From the NCBI GenBank assembly GCA_934654585.1, contig CAKUGF010000013.1:1-55204 (forward strand): a stretch of DNA of 55,204 nucleotides, in the 5' to 3' direction. Of this stretch, positions 43,399 to 51,172 are shown in pieces. A program made the position numbers and the translations under genes. The stretch is from an uncultured Collinsella sp. (GTDB taxonomy: Bacteria > Actinomycetota > Coriobacteriia > Coriobacteriales > Coriobacteriaceae). The notes under the pieces were generated by a model that was not told the DNA's origin, did no database searches, and was given only the letters and a program-made list of their open reading frames with translations. The number at the start of each line of letters is the position of its first letter. The first letter of the stretch is position 1.

Positions 43399-43872
43399 AT
43401 GATTAAGCTTACGAGAGTCGATTACCGATTGATTCACGGCCAGGTTGCCATGTCTTGGACGCATGCGCTGGATGTCGATTGCATCCTGCTTGCCAGCGAT
43501 GCCGTGGCAAAAGACGACATGAGAAAAGCCGCTTTGAGGCTGGCCCGTCCCAACGGCGTGAAGCTTGTCATAAAAGACGTGAACGCGGCCATCGAGGCAC
43601 TCAACAGCGGCGTTACCGACAAGTATTCGCTGTTTATCATTGTCGAGACGATCGAGGACGCCTATCGCCTCGCCAAGGGTTGCAAAGGCATCAAGGAGAT
43701 CAATCTGGGTGGAACCCGAAAGACTCCCGAGACCACGCTTCATCCGACCCCCGCGATTTTTGCGACCGAAACCGATGCCGAACATATCCAAGAGCTTGTC
43801 AACGATGGCGTGGTTATCGAAATCCGCCAGGTCCCCAATGACTCAAAGGTATTTGCCAAGGACGTTTTCTAG
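43399..43872 (+). CDS. PTS mannose-family IIB (PTS-2)
   Basis: 157 aa from ATG 43399, nine nt after GGAG; the in-frame extension into the IIA gene (from 43315) is Ser/Lys-rich and unlikely. The phospho-acceptor His13 is in RVDYRLIHGQVAMSW. The remainder follows EIIB-Man (CILLASDAVAKDDMRKAALR). A terminator at 43925 separates IIA-IIB from SIS-4, IIC and IID, an unusual split of one transporter into two transcription units. Confidence 0.92.
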   Translation: MIKLTRVDYRLIHGQVAMSWTHALDVDCILLASDAVAKDDMRKAALRLARPNGVKLVIKDVNAAIEALNSGVTDKYSLFIIVETIEDAYRLAKGCKGIKEINLGGTRKTPETTLHPTPAIFATETDAEHIQELVNDGVVIEIRQVPNDSKVFAKDVF

Positions 43873-43924
43873 TCGGAAACATGCCATTGTCTAACGTTTA
43901 TTAACCATGTCCTCCTTTCTTTAG

Positions 43925-43954
43925 CCCGTCGATTATTTGATCGGCGGGTTTTTT
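43925..43954 (+). terminator. Terminator between PTS-2 IIB and SIS-4
   Basis: The stem CCCGTCGAT-TATTTG-ATCGGCGGG with one mismatch is followed by TTTTTT, 52 nt after the IIB stop. Confidence 0.85.
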
Positions 43955-44000
43955 ATTAAAGAAAGATCTAAAAAATTCTGAAATAGTTCTTGCATAGTTA

Positions 44001-44025
44001 GTTATATAAAGTATTATAACGTCAT
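44001..44025 (+). promoter_or_regulatory. Operator candidate GTTATA-N8-TATAAC upstream of SIS-4
   Basis: A perfect 6-bp inverted repeat (44001-44006 and 44015-44020) lies 47 bp upstream of the SIS-4 start, downstream of TTGCAT. It is the most symmetric of the ATAAC/GTTAT sites in the window. Confidence 0.5.
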
Positions 44026-44067
44026 GGGATGAATGAAGGGTTCATCCAAGTGAGTTAGGAGTAAGGG

Positions 44068-45102
44068 ATGTTCAATTTCGATGAGCCTCGTTACGAGAAG
44101 GTTGTGAGCGATGCCCTCGCTCTCCGTCCTCAGATTGAGGCTGCCGTAGACGAAGTCTGCGAGCAGGGTTATTCCAACATCTTCTTCATTGGCTGCGGCG
44201 GCACTTGGGCCCACACGCTCCCGATGAAGTATTGGGTCGAGACCACCACGGCCGACGTCGACGTCCACTGCGAGATCGCCGCAGAGTTCCTCGCCTGCCC
44301 GCCCAAGACCTTCAACAAGGATTCGGTCTGCGTCTTCTCCACCCGTACCGGCACCACCCCCGAGATCATCGAGGCCGCCAAGTTCTGCCAGGAGCAGGGT
44401 GCCCGCACGCTGATGTATGTCTCCAACGACAACACCCCGGCCACCGAGTACGCCAACTACAAGTTCTTCAGCTTCGCCGAGGACGACGTTCTGTGCGAGG
44501 CCATCTACACCTACCAGATCACGCTGGTCGCCCGCTTCCTCAAGAACGCCGGCGCCTTCCCCAAGTACGACACCTTCATGGAGGAGTTCGGCAAGATCGC
44601 CCCGTTCCTCATCAAGGCTAAGGATGCCCAGGACGAGCGCTGCGCCGCTATGGCCGAGGACTTCAAGGACACCGACTACCACATGGTGATCGGCTCCGGT
44701 ATGCTCTGGGGCGAGGCCTACGACTACGCCATGTGCATCCTCGAGGAGATGCAGTGGATCAAGACCAAGTCCATCCACGCCGCCGAGTTCTTCCACGGCA
44801 CCATCGAGCTGTGCGAGGAGGGCACGAGCCTCATCATGCTCTACGGCGAGGACGACACCCGCAAGCTCATGGACCGCGTTGACAACTTCACCCACATGCT
44901 CGCCGACGAGAAGGGCGTCAACGTCCGCGTGAACAAGTTCGATACCGCCGAGGTCGAGCTGCCGTTCAGCGACCCCGAGTTCCGCAAGATCGTCTCCCCG
45001 ATGGTCACCTACACCATCACCGAGCGCCTGAGCTGCCACCTCGAGGACGTCCGCAACCACCCGCTCACCACGCGTCGTTACTATCACCAGATGAACTACT
45101 AA
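44068..45102 (+). CDS. SIS-domain protein, FrlB/GfrE-like deglycase (SIS-4)
   Basis: 344 aa from ATG 44068. Double SIS fold: NIFFIGCGGTWAHTLPMKYW and FSTRTGTTPEIIEAAKF in the first domain, MVIGSGMLWGEAYDYAM in the second. The family loop is altered to AEFFHGTIEL (the other three have FHGPFE), and the C-terminus is TRRYYHQMNY instead of RRYMWK. This divergence suggests a different glycated substrate from that of SIS-1 and SIS-2. Cotranscribed with IIC and IID of PTS-2. Confidence 0.82.
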   Translation: MFNFDEPRYEKVVSDALALRPQIEAAVDEVCEQGYSNIFFIGCGGTWAHTLPMKYWVETTTADVDVHCEIAAEFLACPPKTFNKDSVCVFSTRTGTTPEIIEAAKFCQEQGARTLMYVSNDNTPATEYANYKFFSFAEDDVLCEAIYTYQITLVARFLKNAGAFPKYDTFMEEFGKIAPFLIKAKDAQDERCAAMAEDFKDTDYHMVIGSGMLWGEAYDYAMCILEEMQWIKTKSIHAAEFFHGTIELCEEGTSLIMLYGEDDTRKLMDRVDNFTHMLADEKGVNVRVNKFDTAEVELPFSDPEFRKIVSPMVTYTITERLSCHLEDVRNHPLTTRRYYHQMNY

Positions 45103-45125
45103 TCCTCTCAAATTACTGCGGTTGT

Positions 45126-45160
45126 CTGCAGGCGAGCCGCGTAGAACGCCTCGCCTGCAG
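45126..45160 (+). repeat. Intra-operon hairpin between SIS-4 and IIC
   Basis: A perfect 10-bp stem CTGCAGGCGA / TCGCCTGCAG has no T tract. It may protect the upstream SIS-4 message or adjust the SIS:permease ratio. Confidence 0.7.
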
Positions 45161-45183
45161 GCCTATTTCTGGGGTTGATCGAA

Positions 45184-45957
45184 ATGGTTGTCCAGTATCT
45201 TCTAGTTGCCCTGGTCGCATTTATTGCGTCCATGGACGAGCAATTATTTGGCATTACGATGCTTGGTCGTCCGCTGTTTACGAGCCTGTTCGTCGGCTTA
45301 ATTCTTGGCGATGTCCAGCAGGGCGTAATCGTCGGCGCCGCTTTGGAGTCCATGTTTATGGGCGCCATCATGGTCGGTGCGGCGGTTCCTCCCGAGGTCT
45401 ATGCCTCCGGTGTTCTTGGCTGCGCGTTCGCAGTCATTACGGGTACGGGCACGGCAACTGCCGTCGCGCTCGCCCTTCCCGTCTCCGTTTTCCTTCAGGT
45501 GTGGCGTAACTTCTGCTACGCCGTTCCGGGTGCCTTTGCCTGCAAAAAGATCGAGAATGCTCTGGCAAATCGCGATCTTGCCAAGGCAAATCTGTACCAC
45601 CTGACCATCGTCCCGCTGTCGATCGGTATTCCGTCCGCGCTGCTGGTGTTTGGTTCGCTGTTCTTTGGTGCCGACCTCATCAACAACGCGCTCAACGCCA
45701 TTCCGCAGTTTGTGATGGACGGCCTCAACGTTGCATCTGGCGTTATGGTCTGCATCGGCTTCGCCCTGCTCATTAGGACCATGGGCGACAACAAGCTGCT
45801 TCCTTGGCTGTTCATCGGTTTCATTATGGTCATCTACCTCAAGATGGACGTGGTCGGCGTCGCCGCAGCCGCCATTTGCGTCGCGCTGCTCCTGGCCTTC
45901 CGCGAGGGCTCGTCCGGTCCGCAGGCGGTTGCTGCAGATGAAGAGGAGGACTTCTAA
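45184..45957 (+). CDS. PTS mannose-family IIC permease (PTS-2)
   Basis: 257 aa from ATG 45184. EIIC-Man features: FIASMDEQLFGITMLGRPLF, GDVQQGVIVGAALESMFMGA and AAVPPEVYASGVLGCAFAVI. It is polytopic with an acidic C-terminus (DEEEDF). Its stop codon overlaps the IID start by one base. It is paralogous to the IIC at 21815 but clearly diverged, which argues for different substrates. Confidence 0.93.
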   Translation: MVVQYLLVALVAFIASMDEQLFGITMLGRPLFTSLFVGLILGDVQQGVIVGAALESMFMGAIMVGAAVPPEVYASGVLGCAFAVITGTGTATAVALALPVSVFLQVWRNFCYAVPGAFACKKIENALANRDLAKANLYHLTIVPLSIGIPSALLVFGSLFFGADLINNALNAIPQFVMDGLNVASGVMVCIGFALLIRTMGDNKLLPWLFIGFIMVIYLKMDVVGVAAAAICVALLLAFREGSSGPQAVAADEEEDF

Positions 45958-46805
45958 TGCCTACCCAGAACACCGACCTCAAAGAGGCCAAGAAGGACGC
46001 GATTATGACCCCCGATATGTATCGGAGCATGTTCCTTCGCCAGTTTACGAGCCAGTGCTCGCAGTCGTACGACAAGATGATGGCCATGGGCTTTATGTAC
46101 ACCATTCAGAAGCCCCTGCGCAAGATCTACCCCAACGACGACGATTACTATGCGGCGCTCGACCGCCACACCGAGTTCTTTAACATCACGCCCCACGTGC
46201 TCCCGTTTGTTGCCGGCCTGACGGTTTCTATGGAGGAGCAGGCTGCGGCCGATGAGAACTTTGACACGTCCTCGATCAACGCGATGAAGGTCGGCCTCAT
46301 GGGACCGCTTTCGGGCATCGGCGATTCGTTCTACTGGGGAACGTTCCGCGTGGTCGCGGCCGGTATTGGCATCGGCATTGCCTCGACGGGCAACCCGCTC
46401 GGCCCCATCGTGTACGCGCTCATCTACTCCGTGATTAACTTTGCAACGCGTATCGTCGCGGCCCATCTGGGATACGACTTGGGAACCAAGTTCTTGCAGC
46501 AGTCCGAAGAGAACAACCTTATGTCTCGCATGACGCACGCCGCTGGCGTCCTTGGAATGACCGTTATCGGCGCCATGATTGCGGCGCAGGTCTCGCTGTC
46601 CACGGCTTTGACCTTTGATGTGGGCGGCTCGGAGATCGTCCTGCAGGATCTGTTTGATTCGATCTTCCCCGGCCTGCTGCCCTTGCTGGCAACCTTCGCA
46701 TGCGTCGCCCTGTACAAAAAGGGCGTCAAGACCATCTGGATTATCTTGGGCATCTTCGCGATCTGCATCATCGGAACTGGCTTGGGCGTGTTTGCGGCGG
46801 CGTAA
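45957..46805 (+). CDS. PTS mannose-family IID permease (PTS-2)
   Basis: 282 aa from ATG 45957, overlapping the IIC stop (TAATG). EIID-Man features: MFLRQFTSQCSQSYDKMMAM, LMGPLSGIGDSFYWGTFRVV and several C-terminal membrane helices. Last gene of the cluster, followed by a strong terminator. Confidence 0.93.
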   Translation: MPTQNTDLKEAKKDAIMTPDMYRSMFLRQFTSQCSQSYDKMMAMGFMYTIQKPLRKIYPNDDDYYAALDRHTEFFNITPHVLPFVAGLTVSMEEQAAADENFDTSSINAMKVGLMGPLSGIGDSFYWGTFRVVAAGIGIGIASTGNPLGPIVYALIYSVINFATRIVAAHLGYDLGTKFLQQSEENNLMSRMTHAAGVLGMTVIGAMIAAQVSLSTALTFDVGGSEIVLQDLFDSIFPGLLPLLATFACVALYKKGVKTIWIILGIFAICIIGTGLGVFAAA

Positions 46806-46849
46806 TGCTGGCCGATATGCTTGCGTGCTGGATAACTAACTAACCGTGT

Positions 46850-46885
46850 AAAAACGGGGCTCGGCGTAAGGCCAGCCCCGTTTTT
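46850..46885 (+). terminator. Terminator of the PTS-2 cluster
   Basis: AAAAACGGGGC and GCCCCGTTTTT form a perfect 11-bp stem, 44 nt after the IID stop. Confidence 0.9.
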
Positions 46886-46902
46886 GTTTGAGGGATTGCC
46901 TG

Positions 46903-47064
46903 ACCGTCCGCCGCACGAGCGTGGATTATCGGACAAACGAGCGTGGATATCCGGACGCCCGCCGAATGAGAGTGGATTTTCGGACGAAATCAGCCTCCAA
47001 ACGCCCAAAAACCGTCCGAAAATCCACTCTCATTTTCCAGCCGTCCAATAATCCACGCTCGTCC
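46903..47064 (+). repeat. GAGNGTGGAT-unit hairpin element, copy 3
   Basis: Units CACGAGCGTGGATTATCGGA, AACGAGCGTGGATATCCGGA and GAATGAGAGTGGATTTTCGG are followed by both complementary arms (CCGAAAATCCACTCTCATT, then CCAATAATCCACGCTCGTC). This copy therefore folds as two nested hairpins. Related to 34051-34178 and 35452-35577. Confidence 0.75.
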
Positions 47065-47082
47065 ATTACCATGCATCTCCTG

Positions 47083-47310
47083 TCTCTCACTCGTCTCTAA
47101 GACGAGAGATAAAGAGAAAACCGAGAGATAATTACGAGAGATAGCGATGTCGTTAAGAGATAGATAACGAAGAGATATTTCAAATATTGATTGTTCTACC
47201 AGCAAAAACATGTTTAAATGAAGCAAATAGTAGATAGTTTATCCCTCATCTCTCACTCATCTCCGAGACGAGAGATAAAGAGATAGACGAGAGATAATTA
47301 CGAGAGATAA
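47083..47310 (+). promoter_or_regulatory. Six CGAGAGATA boxes in two blocks upstream of the AlbA_2 gene
   Basis: Boxes start at 47103, 47122 and 47135 (block A) and at 47269, 47288 and 47301 (block B). Internal spacing is 19 then 13 bp in both blocks. Each block is introduced by CTCTCACTC and a partly inverted CGTCTC/ATCTC segment. An A/T-rich stretch of about 100 bp (47147-47249), which could hold a promoter, separates the blocks. Multi-box cooperative autoregulation is the simplest reading. No coding sequence is seen here. Confidence 0.7.
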
Positions 47311-47372
47311 CTGAGAGACGAGAGAAACCCATTGGGACACTCGCCGCAGAGCCGAGACGAAGGGACATGCAG

Positions 47373-48848
47373 ATGAACGAAAGCGAGCTGACCAATCTGC
47401 TCGAGTCCTTAAGGCGTATGGGCTCGGATGATCTTAACGTCGAAGTGAAGGAAAGCGCCACGACGCTTTCTCGCGACGCGTGGGAAACAGTGAGCGCCTT
47501 TGCAAACACTGCCGGCGGAATCATCGTGCTCGGCGTGAGCGAGCGCGCAGGTTTTGTCCCGGTTGAGAACTTCGAGACCGAGAAGGTGCTCAACCAATTT
47601 GTCGCAGGCATGGGCGATGCCGGCGGTCGAGGAAAGCTGGCCAACCCGCCCAAATACACGATTGAGCGAGTGGAGCTCCAGGGTGCCATCGTTCTCGTCA
47701 TCACGATTGAGGAGCTCGATCCGTCGAGCAAGCCCTGCTATGTAATAGAGCGCGGCGCCCAGGACGGCAGCTACAAGCGCATCGACGACAAAGACGTGCT
47801 GCTTTCATCGACCGAGGTGTTCGCGTTGGCATCATACGAACGGACGAGCCCGAGCGATCGCGACGCGGTGCCGGGTGCGGGCGCAGATGACCTCGACGAA
47901 CCATTGGTCGACCGCACGATAGAGCGTGCTTTCTCATTGACGCCCCGGGCAATGCGCGGCGCGTCGGACAAGAAAACGAAGCTGGAGCGCCTGAATATCT
48001 TTGATTCCCAAGATAGCGTCACTAAGGCTGGACTCTTGGCTGTGGGCACCTACCCGCAGCAGTTCTATCCCAAGCTCTTTATTGATGTGGCTGTCCATGT
48101 CGGGACCCAGAAAGGCGCGGCAGGATCGCTGAGGTTCATGGACCGCGCAATCTGCGAGGGAACGTTGGGCGAGATGATCTTAGATGCTGTCGCAGCCGTC
48201 GCCAAGAATTTGCGCCGTACCTCGACCGTCCAGGGCGTCTCGCGCGCCGATTCGCTGGAGATTCCCGAGGAGGTTTTGCGCGAGGCGATTGCCAACGCGG
48301 TGATTCACAGGGAATACGGGGACCGCTTCTGTGGGCAATCGATTGCCGTCGACGTCTTTGACGATCGTGTCGAAGTGACAAACCCCGGCGGTCTATACGG
48401 AGGAAAGACTCGCGAGAACTTGTTTGACGGCAGCTCTCGATGCCGTAACGCGACGCTCATGAAACTCATGTCGATTGTTCCGCTGCCGGATGGCGCAGGT
48501 TCGCCGGCTGAGGGCAATGGCTCGGGCATTCCGATGATGATCGATGCCATGCGCGCGCATGGTCTGGCCGAGCCCCTGTTCTGCCCGGGATTCGATCGGT
48601 TCAAGGTCGTACTTTACCGTTCAAAGATCGAGCCGGTCGATCACGGCGGGGACTTAATCGTGACGGCGCTCAAGCGTTATGGCGAATTGGGGACGCGCGA
48701 GCTGGCAGAGCGCACGGGGCTTACCATCTCCCGGGTTAGGTCGCGCGTCAACGCGCTCATTGCCCAGGGCGAGCTTGAGCCCACAGCGCCAGCGACGAGC
48801 CGCAACCGTAAGTACCGGCTAACGGAGCGCGCGGAGCAGATGCGCTAG
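47373..48848 (+). CDS. AlbA_2 (Schlafen-like) DNA-binding/ATPase-domain regulator
   Basis: 491 aa from ATG 47373, eight nt after AAGGG; ATG 47367 is too close. The N-terminal AlbA_2 domain (about 15-145) has NVEVKESATTLSRDAWETVS and FANTAGGIIVLGVSE. A middle/C-terminal ATPase-like domain of the HATPase_c_4/RecG-like type follows (LREAIANAVIHREYGDRF, then VEVTNPGGLYGG). The C-terminal winged helix is ELAERTGLTISRVRSRVNAL. Such proteins are usually called putative DNA-binding or RecG-like ATPases, and some are linked to defence or stress. Six upstream repeats suggest autoregulation. Confidence 0.82.
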   Translation: MNESELTNLLESLRRMGSDDLNVEVKESATTLSRDAWETVSAFANTAGGIIVLGVSERAGFVPVENFETEKVLNQFVAGMGDAGGRGKLANPPKYTIERVELQGAIVLVITIEELDPSSKPCYVIERGAQDGSYKRIDDKDVLLSSTEVFALASYERTSPSDRDAVPGAGADDLDEPLVDRTIERAFSLTPRAMRGASDKKTKLERLNIFDSQDSVTKAGLLAVGTYPQQFYPKLFIDVAVHVGTQKGAAGSLRFMDRAICEGTLGEMILDAVAAVAKNLRRTSTVQGVSRADSLEIPEEVLREAIANAVIHREYGDRFCGQSIAVDVFDDRVEVTNPGGLYGGKTRENLFDGSSRCRNATLMKLMSIVPLPDGAGSPAEGNGSGIPMMIDAMRAHGLAEPLFCPGFDRFKVVLYRSKIEPVDHGGDLIVTALKRYGELGTRELAERTGLTISRVRSRVNALIAQGELEPTAPATSRNRKYRLTERAEQMR

Positions 48849-48926
48849 CGGACGAGGTGACCCAATAATCGACTCTCGATTGACGCCCGCTAAGGTAAGG
48901 CGGTTGTTGCCCAGTCGACGGCGATG

Positions 48927-49430
48927 CTAAAGATTTGGCTTACGCTGGCATGGCCCCGAGCCGTCCATCAAGAACAGCCTAAGAACCAGCTTGATGGCGT
49001 ATCCCGGCTTGATCTCGGCAGCGTCAAAGACGTGGCGCTCGGTAAGCTCGCTGCAGTATGCATAGATATCGCGGATGAGTTCCGCGCCCGAAAGCGTAAA
49101 CATGTAGCCTGCGTCCGTAAGCGCGTTGGGCGCGGCGGGCAGCTCGGCCATGCGGCAAAACGTGGACAGGTCGGGTGCCATGGCGCTCTGGTAGTCAAGA
49201 GCGCTGTCGGCTTCCTGCGCGGCCTGCTCTAACTGGTGCACGCGTTCGAGCGCCGCCGCCAACACAAAGCTCGGCGTGGGCGCATTGACGTCTTCCGTGG
49301 TCGCCACGAGCCTGCCCGCGGCCTGCGTGACAAGCCAGGCAACCTCACGCTGGCATCGCACAGCCTTGCGCGTAACCGGTTTGATGGATGAGGAGGAAAC
49401 GCTCCCCTTAGGCGGATTCGAAGCAGCCAC
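48927..49430 (-). CDS. Hypothetical helical protein
   Basis: 167 aa from GTG at 49430, behind GGGAGGGT on the minus strand. Mostly helical, without membrane segments or recognised motifs. The N-terminus is Ser/Pro-rich (PPKGSVSSSSIKPVTRKAV) and the centre is rich in Ala, Glu and Gln (ALERVHQLEQAAQEADSALD). It is convergent with the AlbA_2 gene and divergent from the HNH gene. I do not recognise the family, but the good ribosome site supports it as real. Confidence 0.55.
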   Translation of the reverse strand: MAASNPPKGSVSSSSIKPVTRKAVRCQREVAWLVTQAAGRLVATTEDVNAPTPSFVLAAALERVHQLEQAAQEADSALDYQSAMAPDLSTFCRMAELPAAPNALTDAGYMFTLSGAELIRDIYAYCSELTERHVFDAAEIKPGYAIKLVLRLFLMDGSGPCQRKPNL

Positions 49431-49645
49431 AAGACCCTCCCAAGAACAATCCGGCCCAACAAGTCCGGATGAAACACGTGCTACATCAGTATACAGGGGA
49501 GTGGGGTAGCGGGGTACGAGCGCGCCAGCGGCAAACCGAGAGCATCAACGATATGCCGATCGCGGAATGAGATCTCGTAAAAATTGACTCTCGGCCATAT
49601 CATTGAGGGGCATGACTCGCGTTCGTATGGTTGTAGGTGCTGGCG

Positions 49646-50728
49646 ATGAACGACATTGACCTTGCTGTTCCGTTGATGGACGGACCAAGCTATGACCGCG
49701 CCTGTAGCCTCGTGCCTTCCGAGTACGTTGAGGCGTGGGAGTGGTTTCTGAGCGAGGAACAGCGCGGCGGTGTCTGGGCCAACCTTCCGCACCGCACCAA
49801 GGAAGACAGCCTCCAGCATCAGTATCGTTTGAGAATTGGCTCGGAGCTCTTTCCTGTAACGCGGGATTCGGGGATTTTCTGGCCGGGCCAAGATTGGGTG
49901 AAGCAGGATCCCAATAAGACTTTTGCGCTCTCGGTTCATAACTCCAAAAAAGGCCTTTATGCCGATGTTCCCCCACTCTATTTGGACGATGGTACGTGGG
50001 TTATTAAATACTCGGTTCAGGCGTCGGGCGCTGTTGGTTCTCGAGACCAAGACTATAACCGGAAAATGCTCAACTGCATGGATTGCGGCGTTCCAGTCGG
50101 AGTCATATTTGCAACCGAGGTGGGTTATAAGGTGCTCGGCCTTGCGTTTGTCGAACGCTTCGAGCCCGAAAACGGTTGGTTTGTGCTGCATGGACCTGTT
50201 CACAAGGGCGGTCCAGACCCTCGTTTTGCGCCGGACATGAGCTATCTGAAGCACGCGCCAGCCGACATTGAGTTTGCCGGACAGGATGCTACCGACGATG
50301 AAAAGGTTCGCTACGCGTTAAGGCGCGAGCGTCTGGGACAGCAATGGTTCCGCAAGCAGCTCGTTGCCGCTTATGACGGTCGTTGCGCAGTGTCGGGTTG
50401 TGGCGTCAGCGAAGCTTTGGAGGCCGCGCATATCGAAAACTATTCGGGCCCAAAATCTCAAGTTGCCAGCAATGGCATTCTGCTTCGGCGCGACTTGCAT
50501 TCTCTATTTGATGCCCATCTGATTTCGTTTGAGCCTGTTTGCGGCGAATATCGGCTGTGTGGGTCGTACCTGCTCGATAAGACTGACTACGCTTCCTTCG
50601 CGGGCGCGACGCTGAGGCAGCCGAATGAGTATCAGTGGCGACCCAATACGGTGTTTCTTGAGGCCCATCGCATCGAGTTCGATCGTTCGGAAAAGAAGCG
50701 CGATAAGGCGGGGCTTCTGCCGTATTAG
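49646..50728 (+). CDS. HNH endonuclease, restriction-type
   Basis: 360 aa from ATG 49646, with AGGTG upstream. Residues 1-215 form an N-terminal domain of unknown family (GVIFATEVGYKVLGLAFVER). The C-terminal HNH_2 nuclease (about 240-310) has CAVSGCGVSEALEAAHIENY followed by NGILLRRDLHSLFDAHLISF, with the metal-binding His and Asp/His residues. Similar HNH_2 proteins act as restriction endonucleases, some against modified DNA, with the N-terminal part reading the target. No methyltransferase adjoins, which would fit a modification-dependent or solitary nuclease. Confidence 0.78.
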   Translation: MNDIDLAVPLMDGPSYDRACSLVPSEYVEAWEWFLSEEQRGGVWANLPHRTKEDSLQHQYRLRIGSELFPVTRDSGIFWPGQDWVKQDPNKTFALSVHNSKKGLYADVPPLYLDDGTWVIKYSVQASGAVGSRDQDYNRKMLNCMDCGVPVGVIFATEVGYKVLGLAFVERFEPENGWFVLHGPVHKGGPDPRFAPDMSYLKHAPADIEFAGQDATDDEKVRYALRRERLGQQWFRKQLVAAYDGRCAVSGCGVSEALEAAHIENYSGPKSQVASNGILLRRDLHSLFDAHLISFEPVCGEYRLCGSYLLDKTDYASFAGATLRQPNEYQWRPNTVFLEAHRIEFDRSEKKRDKAGLLPY

Positions 50729-50850
50729 CGTATTAGAATTTGGTAGTTTTTGACGATCGTGCCGTTTGATCGGATCGCGCGGCGATGCGATCTCACGTGT
50801 GCTTGCTGGTGCATGCTCTTCCTGGTTTGAATAACGAGAGGGGAGCGAGA

Positions 50851-51135
50851 ATGAGCTGGCGAAGTGATGTCGCGCTGGGGAAGTACGGAAAACTGCCGCG
50901 CGCCCTCATCGACAAAAGCATGTTCCCGAATGTGGAAGTTGATTACGGTTCGTTTGCTGTCGCCTGCCCTTGCTGTGGCTTGCAAATTCCGTGTCTCGAC
51001 ATTCGGTTTATCGATGCGCGCGATAGGCTCAGCAAAGATGCGAGAAAACGCACGGGCGTTCATATGCCGGTGTATCCGGAGAAGTGTCCCGTTTGCAACC
51101 TCGATATCGCGTATGACGACGGTGGCGAGGGGTAA
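50851..51135 (+). CDS. Small zinc-ribbon protein
   Basis: 94 aa from ATG 50851 behind GAGAGGGGAG; the longer in-frame start at 50785 lacks such a site. Two CxxC pairs (ACPCCGLQIPC and EKCPVCNLDI) are about 45 residues apart and could bind one zinc ion. No enzyme motif is visible. It follows the HNH gene in the same direction after 122 bp and could be a partner; this is inference. Confidence 0.6.
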   Translation: MSWRSDVALGKYGKLPRALIDKSMFPNVEVDYGSFAVACPCCGLQIPCLDIRFIDARDRLSKDARKRTGVHMPVYPEKCPVCNLDIAYDDGGEG

Positions 51136-51172
51136 GTGATGCGGGTAGTAGACCGTGCATGCCTCGCCGCCC

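Noticed and set aside
47083..47310. CRISPR array
   Set aside because: The GAGAGATA boxes are 9-10 bp with spacers of 3-10 bp, in two blocks, and no cas gene is present. Operator boxes fit better.
47083..47310. Iterons of a plasmid or phage replication origin
   Set aside because: No rep or initiator gene is adjacent and the surroundings are chromosomal. The repeats directly precede the AlbA_2-type gene.
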